64,000 nt of DNA. It comes from Paenibacillus sp. MMS18-CY102 (GTDB lineage: Bacteria; Bacillota; Bacilli; Paenibacillales; Paenibacillaceae). The notes beneath the pieces are model-generated. The model searched no databases, was not told the origin of the DNA, and saw nothing but the letters and a program-made list of their open reading frames with translations. Positions 10,501-19,100 of this stretch are shown in pieces. How positions within the stretch are numbered: position 1 is the stretch's first letter; every line of letters starts with the position of its first letter. A program made the position numbers and the translations under genes. The stretch lies in assembly GCF_009789195.1 (NCBI RefSeq), contig NZ_WSTC01000010.1:62001-126000 (forward strand). The letters are read 5' to 3'.

Positions 10501-13100
10501 AAGGCGCTGGCCAGCCCTGCAATTTCAATTGGGTCACCTAACGCTGTTCCCGTACCGTGCGCTTCTACGTAACTAACCTCGCGTGGATGCACGCCCGACC
10601 GGGCGAGCGCATCCGCAATCAGCTCCGATTGTGCAACAGGGTTAGGGACGGAGTAGCCATGCGTCCGCCCTCCTGCATTCAGCATGCTGCCTTGCAAAAT
10701 GCCATAAATATGGTCGCCATCCTCAATTGCCCGGGCAAGCGGCTTCAACACGGCTGCGCCGGCTCCCTCCGCATCGACGAAACCGTCCGCACCAGCGCCG
10801 AACGAACGGCATTGGTCGCCCGCTGACAGCATCGTAACCTCGGAAAGCTTCAAATAATGGACCGGATCGACAATGAGATTGACGCCGCCTGCGATTGCTG
10901 TTTCACAGGTGCCGCTGCGCAAGCTTTCCATCGCCAAATGGATGGCCGTCAACGAAGACGAGCAAGCCGTATCGATTGCCATGCTTGGCCCTTGGAAGTT
11001 AAACAGGTACGAAATCCGGTTAGCAATCGAATAATAAAGCGGTCCCGTTGCGTAGTTGCCATTCATGACGCCTGCAAAAACACCGATCTTGCGTGTCGTT
11101 GCTAGCGTACCGGGCGTGTAGCCTGCGTCCTCAATCGATGCATATACCGTTTCTAAGAACACTCGCTCCTGCGGGTCCATGCGCTCCGCCTCAGCAGGAG
11201 ATATTTGGAAGAACAAGGGATCGAACTTATCTGCATCCGCAATAAACCCGCCCCATTTGGAATACATCGCGCCTCTCTTGCCCTTCTTCGGATCAAAATA
11301 ATCCCGCCAATCCCAACGGTCCGCGGGAATTTCCCCAATGCCGCTCTTGCCTGCCTTCAAATTGTCCCAAAATGAGGCGACATCAGGCGCGCCCGGGTAG
11401 CGGCCAGCCAAACCAATGATAGCGACCCCTTCCCAAGGTGTGCTTTCTTGTAGCTGTGCGGCTTGTTCCCCTCTTCGGTGCGTTTCAGTTCGCCTTGGGT
11501 TAGCCTCCGGTTTCGGGCTAACTGCCCGGCCAAACTTGCCCGCCTTCAGCCCGCCCTTCGGCGTGATCGGCGACGGCGCTTTAGCTGATGCCTCCTGGCC
11601 AGCCGCCGCCGCATCCGGCAGCTCCGGTGCAGCCGCTGATGCAGATACGCCTGCGAACGCCGCTAATTGCTCCCGCTGCGTACGCATGAAATGCTCCACC
11701 AACGCCAGCGTTGTCCGGCATTCGAAAAACAGCGTGCTCGTTACGCCCGTAAACACTTTGCGAAACGCATTCGTCAACTGCACAACCAAGATGGAGTCCA
11801 GCCCGTACTCCTCTAGCGGAGCAGACCCATTAATCTGGTCGGCTGGAATGCGGAACGTTTCCCCGACCAGCTTCTTCACCTGAACGAGCGCCCGCTCGCG
11901 CAATAATTCATCCGAACCCGCGCTAGAAGGCTGAAGCTTCGGCGATTGCGCCTCCTCCTCCGAGCGGCTGCTCGGCGTTGGGGCTGCTTTCACTCGCTTA
12001 GGCTCGCTGTTGCCGACGGCTTGCTGCCTGCGGATCATTCCATCGCTCTCTGCCACGATAATTTGCTGCCCAAGCCCATGCGCTTGAACGGCTGGGAAGG
12101 CTATCGACCGATAGCCTTCCGCTTCCAATACCCGCTCCCAAGCTTCCGGCGATAGCCCTGGGCAGCCTTGGTCACGAAGCTCTGGGTCCTCATATAGCCA
12201 CCAGCCCTCAAGCAAGCCGAACGTCAAATGCGTAAACAGCGTGTTCCCGTTCATCTCATTCACGAGGAGCATGCCGTTCTTGCGCAGCAACGCCTTCGTA
12301 TTGCGCATCGTCACGCGCATATTGCGTGTAGCATGCAGAACATTCGTTGCGATGACGATATCGTATTCGCCCTCCGCAATGCCTTGGTCCGTCGGCTGCT
12401 GTTCGGCATTAAATAGCTTATATGCCAAATAAGGCGCCTGCGGCCCATATTGCTGTTCAGCATGGATGAGAAATGACCGTGAAATGTCGGTATAACAATA
12501 TTCACCGATATGCGCTTTGAACGGCTCCAGCTTGTTGAACACCATCTGGCTTGTGCCGCCTGTGCCAGCGCCGATCTCCAGCATGCGAATGCTGGCGTGC
12601 GGCTCCTGCTTTATGCGGTTTGCAACATAAGCCGCCGCGATGTTAGCGACCACCTCGTTAAAGTAGTCCGCCACTTTATTGTTTTTGTACACGCCTTCCA
12701 AAAGCTCCATCGAGGAATTCGGAAACATCACTTCCGTTGCCGGCGTTTTACCCGTCACAATAGCCGGCAGCTCCCGCATCGTCGTTTCGACTAATCGAAC
12801 CTGTGACCGCATATCCGGGTCGCCCATCCACTCTGCCTTTGACGATTCCCATTGCTGCCACAAGGCCTTGATATCATCGTCCGCTGGCGGCTGGACGGCC
12901 ACACAGGTGTCGCCCTCCATGCGTACAAACTGGATTTCGGACAGCAACCGAATGGTTTCTTCCAGCCAGCGATCATACATCGGATGTAAGCCAGCCGCTT
13001 GCTTCATCTGGCTAAGCGTCGCGCGTTCCGCCCTGAACATGCCGGCTTCGCGCAATTGCGACCATAAAAGCCGGCACAGCAGTTCGTCGATTTTCTCCAT
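1512..13100 (-). CDS. trans-AT polyketide synthase: cMT-ACP / KS-DH-KR-ACP / KS-KR-ACP / KS
   Basis: A 3862-residue AT-less megasynthase. It begins with an SAM-dependent C-methyltransferase (LEIGAGTGGT near 175, ATNVLHATRN near 255) and an ACP (GLDS near 433), which together complete the module begun on the previous protein. Module two: KS (about 560-975; DTACSSSL near 713, HGTGT near 848, NIGH near 888), DH near 1198, KR (TGGAGALG near 1672, Tyr in QADYAAAN near 1812), ACP (GIES near 1973). Module three: KS (Cys near 2273), KR (TGGTRGLG near 2953), ACP (GMDS near 3287). A terminal KS (Cys near 3550) ends the chain 60 residues later and feeds the DH of the next gene. All three KS have Cys-His-His. 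The DH reads HAVNGSPMMSG, with Ser replacing the usual Pro. The third KS (sequence SHIYNFKGPNMVVDTACSST) clearly differs from the others. The first KR has LRD (B-type like); the second has an LTDKEN loop typical of A-type trans-AT KRs. The start is Met at 13100, with AGAGGGG 7 nt upstream; an in-frame ATG at 13124 lacks a clear ribosome site. Confidence 0.95.
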   Translation of the reverse strand: MEKIDELLCRLLWSQLREAGMFRAERATLSQMKQAAGLHPMYDRWLEETIRLLSEIQFVRMEGDTCVAVQPPADDDIKALWQQWESSKAEWMGDPDMRSQVRLVETTMRELPAIVTGKTPATEVMFPNSSMELLEGVYKNNKVADYFNEVVANIAAAYVANRIKQEPHASIRMLEIGAGTGGTSQMVFNKLEPFKAHIGEYCYTDISRSFLIHAEQQYGPQAPYLAYKLFNAEQQPTDQGIAEGEYDIVIATNVLHATRNMRVTMRNTKALLRKNGMLLVNEMNGNTLFTHLTFGLLEGWWLYEDPELRDQGCPGLSPEAWERVLEAEGYRSIAFPAVQAHGLGQQIIVAESDGMIRRQQAVGNSEPKRVKAAPTPSSRSEEEAQSPKLQPSSAGSDELLRERALVQVKKLVGETFRIPADQINGSAPLEEYGLDSILVVQLTNAFRKVFTGVTSTLFFECRTTLALVEHFMRTQREQLAAFAGVSASAAAPELPDAAAAGQEASAKAPSPITPKGGLKAGKFGRAVSPKPEANPRRTETHRRGEQAAQLQESTPWEGVAIIGLAGRYPGAPDVASFWDNLKAGKSGIGEIPADRWDWRDYFDPKKGKRGAMYSKWGGFIADADKFDPLFFQISPAEAERMDPQERVFLETVYASIEDAGYTPGTLATTRKIGVFAGVMNGNYATGPLYYSIANRISYLFNFQGPSMAIDTACSSSLTAIHLAMESLRSGTCETAIAGGVNLIVDPVHYLKLSEVTMLSAGDQCRSFGAGADGFVDAEGAGAAVLKPLARAIEDGDHIYGILQGSMLNAGGRTHGYSVPNPVAQSELIADALARSGVHPREVSYVEAHGTGTALGDPIEIAGLASAFRRQTGDTGFCAIGSVKSNIGHCESAAGIAGITKVLLQMKHGLLAPSLHADETNPEIEFGQTPFYLQRELAEWNRPQVSLDGSPAKARPRIAGISSFGAGGANAHVVVEEFVASGNDQSAYAIDAGNPAIIVLSAKRQEQLMARVQRLMAFIQSGQLVDGQLANAAYTLQVGREAMEERLAVIATSVQDLYRKLQQFADGEKSIEGVYSGQAKKSADTVSLLSADEELQEAVAKWLQRKKYAKLLDLWVKGLTFDWNSLYENGTPNRISLPAYPFARERYWLERKDAAYEPGSQNKPAPAMLHPLVHRNTSDLTEQRFTSEFSGTEFFIADHAVNGSPMMSGAACLELARTALELSIGNPLHGADEAAGGDEMAGRTLHPVLRNVMWDRPIVANSPTTTVHIAITAEDEGTLAFDIYGSHANEEAAALRELDHSAEEMVYCRGEASFEAGIAPAIQLPEWQARCSTRAITGEEVYAAYASMGIVYGPAHQAIRMLWTGDGCALAELELPHVQAAGNEAFVIHPGMLDSALQAALGLVIGAEGEQKAAVPFAVDTVGIYAPCDSRMWAVVSRIEANGKQLLSRYDIDLCDREGRVCVRLRGIMARETGSGLAGQLGLLLLQPKWDRKPEPLVELADSHDIGERIIVLVDPQERVVSHVAAALPGARCISLQSHASDVAGRFGSYAERLLAELQHILKEKKRRKAAIQTVIFADGESEALAGLNGLVGTIRLEEPSIAAQLLIVQATNGTCPSEPKIVQALEQLVHMPEASCVRLDGEGLAVAGWEAAMDGSEQAVPWKDEGIYLITGGAGALGMLFAKEIAKHAARATIVLAGRSLKGKLDQAWIQELEAAGITIVYKQADVGVRSEVERLLADIDREYGPVCGIIHSAGALRDNYVLRKTAEEMREVFAPKVSGTVALDEASALLELDFFICFSSGAALGNVGQADYAAANAFMDNYARYRAGMVKKGLRHGRTLSINWPLWQEGAMQLDEETAKLMRTHTGMAAMPSAMGMDAFYRIMASDATHSMAMYGDTERLRQTFVGPASPPAKEPRVDAPLAAAPQPSMALDLEPSFLDRVAAYIAGQLATVLKLPLDRLNLDTELEAYGIESITIIKLTNYLEQSFGTLPKTLFFEYRTVRTLAEYFASEHRGRLMELLNEPVRMQAGSDAQLGVASTEAANSTANAADRAASANGFDYSRSKRRALAGGSRRGRYTPSAGPASSAASAAGHSDQDIAIIGIACRFPGAADTQQFWDNLKAGKDCITEIPADRWDHSQYFDPVKGKPHKTYTKWGGFIDGVDRFDPLFFHISPREAEAMDPQERLFLQCVHETLEDAGYTRETLAGKGRGTGGTETSVGVYVGVMYEEYQLYGAQETMCGRPMALSGNPSSVANRVSYYFNFNGPSMAVDTMCSSSLTAIHLASQSLRLQECDVAIAGGVNVSIHPNKYLQLGQGKFASSIGRCVSFGEGGDGYVPGEGVGAVLLKPLHKAQADGDLIYGVIKGSSINHGGKTNGYTVPNPGAQSAVIERALRHSGIDPRTISYLEAHGTGTSLGDPIEIAGLSKAFRQWTDETGFCSIGSVKSNIGHCESAAGIAGLIKVLLQLKHGELVPSLHAEKLNPNIDFGATPFVVQREGTSWERPIVERNGVSREVPRRAGISAFGAGGSNAHLVVEEYAADQQAVAQSPTGPAVVLLSAKNDERLQERASRLLATIRRGAISPSQLHDVAYTLQIGREPMESRLALLVTTMAELEAKLASIEAGEPYVADVYRGQLDQNNGLLADDEDMRVTIEAWITKRKFAKVMELWTRGLQVDWSKLYSGGAVPRRISLPGYPFAQERCWAPTLSNYPILSETGMASAPVSRGSGNRDGEEAFVMAHKRWEPCGVSRKSDAVDGVVAILSTDRTLALAEQLASMLQTAHIVVASGFDASSVLGGMDWQQYGGCIDLVGCDPGEPDDIAGLAWVQQLIDNGHKRGMKLLGVTHGLERFENQGEIRLSGAARAGLYRMLGREYKHVTASHLDADCALQGRALAAQIAQEFASDSDDAEACYRAGVRYRTYLDAEPAGLMDPIQVNASAAFPPSHVLLVTGGTRGLGYAAARFFAEHRGVKKVVLTGREQLPDRSDWAWHEAQQPDSPIAAKIRAIRALEGLGAEVQVLSLPLDNREEVRRKLQQIRQSLGPIGGLIHCAGLTDKENPAFIRKPEQSIRKVMEPKVAGLQVLLGELTEHEHEHELRFAVLYSSVSAIIPSLAVGQSDYAMANSYMDYVAEAMQDRLPIISIQWPNWKESGLGEISGGAYAQTGLLGLTDNEGLALLGRIIDGERPAVVMPARIQQASWEPKRLLQAGRSQQAVHERLGSAAVAAGAAGMPGILSASQKTTASRQRAGTGTPVERVGQWLTELLAEQLKLDAARLQWDKPFQDYGMDSILLAQVVTRLDKAVGEAVDPGAMLEHSTIRAFAHYLIEAYPKAMNAIVMKGEPVEAHEPVEFLEAAVQQPVKEWPADEELLGSMQVPLQTAAGLAPFSVSKAERNQASARIAIVGLSCHFPDAPDAASFWSNLANSKDSIREIPVERWKGRGENGAFLEGIENFDAGYFKVTESLAVQMDPLQRQWLEVSAEALADAGYSKSDLWGKQVGVFVGARTGAFARKLRGSKSDTIIGTAQNFIGAHLSHIYNFKGPNMVVDTACSSTLTAIHLAARSILSGECEAALAGGVDILDESVYEALDAAKVMSPSGRCKTFAADADGIGVGEGCGVLLLKRLEDAIASGDKIYGVIDGSAVNNDGNTMGVTTPNPDAQQELIEQAITSAGVGPETIGYVETHGTGTLIGDPLELKGLTRIFSRYVSDKQICGVGSVKTNIGHLLSAAGAASVIKVLLAIIHEQLPPTLNCDVPNPRFKFEESPLFPVKQLMDWKPKQGILRAGISSFGLGGNNAHILLSNEGVPEALKATLQSKLPMPAYNKQRYWPEPQKETANEAAWQGEETADAAFMSYFDSVKVQWK

Positions 13101-13107
13101 TCCCGAT

Positions 13108-13114
13108 CCCCTCT
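13108..13114 (-). promoter_or_regulatory. Ribosome binding site supporting the start at 13100
   Basis: AGAGGGG lies 7 nt before ATG 13100. The alternative ATG at 13124 is preceded only by the end of the upstream gene and an AT-rich run, so the downstream start is preferred. Confidence 0.55.
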
Positions 13115-13129
13115 CTACCTTCATCCCAT

Positions 13130-16100
13130 TTATAGCCGCACAAAAGCTGGCGCCGCCCCGTTATCCGCCGCTGGAAGCTCCTGATGTTGATGCCGGGCTG
13201 CCGCATATTTCGATATATTCCGTAACGTCGCGCATGCAAGGCACACTCCAGAAGTCACCTCCACGCCGCTTTCACAGCTCCATGCTTCGGCCAATCCAGC
13301 CAACGTTACGGCATCAACGCCCCAGTCGTCCAAATCAGCGTCTGGGTCGATTTCCTCCGCTGTCACGTGCAAAACCCGCGCCGTTGCTTGCAGCAGGGCT
13401 TGCAAAATTTCAGCCTCACGGCTATCCTCCACTGCCAAGGCCTTGCCCTTCATCGGCATTGGCGGCATGCTCACGCCCGACAGCATATTTGCGATGCTCG
13501 GCGCCACGGCTTGTTCAGGCACGCTGATCCACTCTTCGACGCCGTCCTTTGCCTTCGGTTTTGCTGTCAATTTCATAAAAGCAAGCTGATTAATCGGGCT
13601 GGCCATTAATGCCTCCAGCGCTTCCATTGCCTCATCCGGCTCAATGGAGCCCACTCCCGCTTGCGCCATGCGCTGCTTATAAGCATCCGACGACACAATG
13701 CCAACGCTGCCCCAATAGCCCCAGTTCATCACACGCACCGCACAGCCTAACTGTTGCCCTGTCCGGATCGCGTAAGCATCCTTGAACGTACAGCCCGAAG
13801 CGTAATTGCTCTGCCCTGCCGCCTTCGAGAATGATTGCATCGAGGAGAAATACAGCATAAAATCAAGCGCTTCGCCCTTGAACGCTTGCACCATGGCGAT
13901 GCTGACATCAACCTTCGCGGCAAGCCCCGCCTTGAACCGCTCCTCTTCCATGTTCGCCAAGCTCTGGTCAAGCAGCACAATCGCAGAATGCACGACGCCA
14001 TGAATCGAACCGAACCGCGCCTTCGTTTCGGCGATAGCATGCCTTAGCGCCTGCTCATCCCCCGCATCCGCCGCGATATAGTGAGGTACAGGACCTAGCA
14101 GCGAGAGCTTGTCCAGCTTGTGCTGAATCGTTTCATCCAACGGCCTGCGCCCAATCCAAACGATTTGGGCTTGATAGCTGCGAAGCATATAATCCGTCCA
14201 CACTTCGCCGATGCCTCCAGCGCCGCCTATAACGACATAAACGCCGCCTTGCCGATACCCGCTGCGGGCGGATTGCGCAGGGAAGCGAACCGGCACCAAT
14301 TTAGACCGATACCACGCTTCGTCCCGATAAACCCATGGCTCGCCTTCGGGATCGCTTGGCAATGCCAGCATGCCATCCATCGGCACCGTGCCCCCGTCTA
14401 AGTCAATAAGCTGGAAGCTCCAGTTGCCATACTCTTTGGCCGCAGAGCCAACAAGCCCATGCAAGCTTGCATGCGCTGGATTCGGCTCATCTTTTGCCCT
14501 TGCCGTTACCGCCCGCTCGGTCACGACCGTCCATCTCAAATCACGCGTGTCCCAGCCCGCACGCAATAACCCTTTCATAAACCGGAACAATTGCAGCACA
14601 GGCGAATCATACGCCGTGCGATCCGCGTTATTCGATACGGGATCGAACGAAGGCGCTAGCCAGATGATGCGGCCAATAACGCCGGCATTTCCCGCTTCAT
14701 CAGCCCATTCCTCAATCGCAACCGAACCGTTCGGTTCCGTTACGCATGCGTCCGGATAGTTGCTGCGCAGCGCGTCTCGAAGCGCTCCCGAATCGCCAAT
14801 TATCCATACAGGCTCGTCCAGGCCCGAAGCCTCACCTTGTTCCTCAAGGACGGCCCTATCCCAAACCGGCGCAAGCATCAACTTTTCTTCGAACCCGCTC
14901 TCTTCCAAGCGCTTCATTTCCTTCGCACGCGACGCGAAGCCACGCAGGCGCAAGCAGATATTTCCATCTTGATCGGCAATATCGATATCAATCAGCTTGA
15001 TTGGGCGATTGTGATCCCCCTGATCGCTATAGCGAAGCCATGCCATGGACATGCTGCTGCAATCCCCGACAATTTCCAGCTCAGACAGCTCGAACGGAAG
15101 GGAAGGCGCGGCAGACGCATTATCAATAGAGAAGCCAATCGCTGCCTGCAAGACGGAATCCAGCATGCCCGGATGCATCGTATATTCGGATCGCGCCGCT
15201 TCGGCTTCGCGAGGCCATGCCAGCTCAGCGAGCAATTCGCCCTGGCCAACCTGAAGGCCAGCCACCCCTCTATGGGAAGGGCCATACGCGATGCCAAGCG
15301 ACGAGAAGGCGCTATAACACTGCTCCGCCGAGTAGCGGTTTGCGCATCTGGCGCTAATGGCCGCCCAATCCGCCGGCTCTAGTTGCCCTGTTTCATGCAA
15401 GCTGGCGTTGCCTTGCCCATGAACCACTTCTCCGGCTTCGTTTTCCGTATAAATTTTGAACGCAATTTCCCCATCGTCTTCCAGCTCAAGCGCAATATGC
15501 ACGTCCACCTGCTTGCCTTCGGCCTCCAGCGGGCGCAGCCATGCAATGTTCGATAATTTAAGCCGTAACCGGCCATCGCGAAGGTCTGCCAACGACTCTG
15601 CGTCGAGAACGGCGAGCACGGAAGCATAGGCCATCTCCAAATAAGCGACACCCGGCAATATCCGTTTTCCTTGTACCCGATGGTCATCTAAGAAACACTC
15701 ATCGCCCGTAAAGACGGCGCTAAACCGCAAGCCCGCTAAAGTGGACGTGTTCCGTTGCACCATCGGGTGCCGCTCTTCCCGGGATCCTCCGATCGCCTTC
15801 GAATCGCCGGCCACTGCCCGCCCTAGGGATGGCTGCTGCCACTTTGGCGCGTCGATGCCCATCTCCTTCAACCAATATTGCGCCCCTGAGAAAGGATAGG
15901 TTGGCAAGCTGATTGTCCTCGGGCAATCGCCGCCGTCGTACAATCGCCGCCAATCCACTTTCATGCCTTTCACCCAACTTTCGAGCAGCTTTCCATATTG
16001 CCGATTCGACAGCAACGATTCGGCCGAATGCCCCAGGCCATCATCGCCTAGAGCCGCTTCTGCCGATCCCTGCCCTCGCACCGCTTGGCCGACATACATG

Positions 16101-19100
16101 CCTTCCCCGATTTCCCCGCCATTCAAGAAGCGTTCCAGCTTCGAGGACAGCTCTTGGGCGGAGGAAACAACCAGCCCTAACCGCTCCTCCATTGCTTCCC
16201 GGCCGATTTGAAGCGTATACGCCATATTAGCCAAATCATTGTCTGTGAGCCCGCCGTTTTGCAGCCGCCCTAACAAGCCCTGCGCTTGCTTCGCAAGCAT
16301 CCCCGCATTGCGCGCAGACAATATAACGGCTACAGGACCGACTGCCCGCGCCCCCGCACTCCCATCCATGCCGCTATCGCTTACATATTCTTCAACGAGG
16401 AGATGGGCGTTCGCCCCTCCCGCGCCGAACGATGAGATGCCTGCGATTAACGGGCACTCTACTCGTTCCCCGCCCACTTCTACAATCGGGCGTTTCCAAT
16501 CCGTGAGCGCCTGCTGCACAGTGAATGGCGTTTTGGCGAACGGAATGTTCGGGTTGGGCTTATCCGCATAAAGCGAAGGAACCAGCTTACGATGGCGCAT
16601 TTGCAAAATAACTTTCGCCAAACCCGCAATGCCCGCTGCTGCCTCCAAATGGCCGATGTTTGATTTCGCTGATCCAATCGCACAGAAGCCCGTATCCTTC
16701 GTATCCTTCCGGAATGCCTGCGAAAGCCCTGTAATTTCAATCGGGTCCCCAAGCTCGGTGCCCGTTCCATGCGCTTCAATATAACTAACCGCCCGGGCAT
16801 CCACCCCCGCACGGTCCAGCACCGTCCGAACCAGCTCAGCTTGGGCGGTTGGATTCGGCACTGTATAACCGTTCGTTTTGCCACCGTGATTAATGCCCGT
16901 TCCCCGAATGACAGCGTGAATCTGGTCTCCATCGCGCACCGCGCTCGATAACGGCTTCAAAATAACCGCTCCGACACCCTCTCCGGGAACAAAGCCATCC
17001 GCTCCCTGGCCGAATGTTCGGCAGCGCCCTTCTGCGGATAACATGCCTAGCGAGGACAGTTTCACGTAACCAGACGGATGCAAATACAAGTTAACTCCGC
17101 CTGCAATGGCCATTTCGCATTCCCCGCGGTACAAGTGCTCGCACGCTTCATGGATGGCTGTCAACGAAGAGGAGCACATCGTGTCGATCGGCATGCTTGG
17201 CCCTTGCAAATTAAACAAATAGGAAATCCGATTTGCCGCCGAGCCGAATGAGGTGTGGGGAAACGCATAGTCCCCTTTCTTCCATAGCTCTGCGCCATAC
17301 AGCTCATAGCCCGTCTTCGTAATGCCCGTGAACACGCCTACGCGCCGGTTAACCGTGCTCGCCACGCGCTCTCTCGTGTAGCCTGCATCCTCCATGGCTG
17401 CCCAGCACTCTTCGATTAACAATCGCTCCTGTGGATCGATATAAGCGGCTTCGCGGGGCGACATTTGGAAAAATAGCGGATCAAATGAGGCAAACCGGTC
17501 GAGAAATCCGCCCCATTTGCTATAGCTCTTGCCCTGCGCGGCAGCCTCATCCTTATTCGGCTCGTAAAAGCCTTCCACCGGCCAACGCTCCGGTGAAATT
17601 TCCGTTATGCAATCCGTGCCGCTGGCGAGATTATTCCAAAATTGTTCAAGCGAATCCGCTTGCGGATATCGGCCGCTAATGCCGATTATCGCGATTGGCT
17701 CCCGCGTCGCCTCCGCATATGGCAAGGGAAGCTGCTCCTGGCGGGCGTTAGCGGCAACTGCAGCATGCCCTTGGGGTACTTGCGGCTCCGCCGCCCGTCC
17801 GGGAGCCGCCGCTTTACCGTCCGCTGCCCCATCCGTGGCCGCCTGAAGGCCACAAAGGCGCAAACAATCCTGCGGGTAGTCGGCAACCAAATATTCGGCA
17901 AGCGCATCAAGCGCCAAGTATTCAAAAAACAACGTTTTTGAAACTTCGCCGAACGCTTCCTCCAGCTTCATGTTTAATTGCGTGATCATGATCGAGTCGA
18001 TGCCGTAGCTCTCGAGCGGCTCCTCGGCATCAATCCGGGCAACGGGAAGCTTCGTCACGTCCGACAGCATCTGCTTCAGCACGCCCTCTACGCTGCGGGC
18101 AATATCAGCCGGCAACGGGATGTTGTCCGGCACAGCGGCTTGCGTCTCCTGCTGCTCCGGCTTGGTGCCGCCTAACATATAACCCGTCATTTTCGCAAGA
18201 TCGCCTTCCATTACGAAGAGCTGGCTTGCCGTTCCTTGCAGCCCGGCATACAACGCAAACAGCCCGCTTGCTGTGCGCATCGGGACCATGCCTGTCGTTC
18301 TTTCCATCATGGCAGCGGTGCTTGCATCTACGTGCATGCCCCCGTCTTTCCATAACGGCCAATTCACGGAAAGCGTACGCCCGCTCCGTCGTCCATCAGC
18401 CTGCAGCCCGCTCCTGTACTGGGCGTAAGCGTCCATAAAACCATTGGCTGCCGAGTAATCTGTCTGGCCGATATTGCCGAGCGCGCTCGCTCCCGATGAG
18501 AACAAGATAAAGAAGTCGAGTGGAATGTCGCGGCTGGCTTCATCCAAATGAACGAGCCCATCGACCTTCGGCTCCAGCACCGCGTGCAAATCCTGCTCCG
18601 TCTTCTTAATAACGTAGCTATCCCGCGTAATGCCTGCTGCATGAATAATGCCGTTCAAGCGGCCGCCACATTCGCTGGCGATTCCTTCAATTAACTGCTC
18701 CGCCGACGATTGGCTAGCCAGATTCGCCCTGCGGTAATGAACCGTAGCGCCCATCGCACGCAACCGTTCCAGCTTGCCTTCCTGAACAGCTCCCAATGGC
18801 GAGCGCCCGGCCAAATAAATGGATGCGGAGCGCGCTTCGCGAGCAATCGCTTCGGCAACTAACAGGCCAAGGCCGCCAGCGCCGCCAGTGATGAGATAGA
18901 CGCCGCCTTCTTTCCAAGGCATGGCCGCAGTCCCCACACTAGCACCAGCCGCGTTGGCGAAACGCCATCCAGCCGTGTACCCTCTACCAGCGCTGTACCG
19001 AATATGATGCCTGCTGCCCGCTTTGCCGCTCTCAGCAAGCTTCTGGGCAAGCCCTGCTTCATCTTCCGCGCCAGCCAGCTCGATCATTTGGCCCGTCAAT

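Noticed and set aside
12679-13527. Open frame of 282 codons on the plus strand across the 13.1 kb synthase junction
   Set aside because: It opposes two well-supported PKS genes on the other strand, shows no recognisable motif and is rich in Ser/Pro/Arg, as expected for an antisense shadow of GC-rich coding sequence. The same holds for long plus-strand frames near 7590-8285, 20882-21484, 37969-38649 and 53469-54128.
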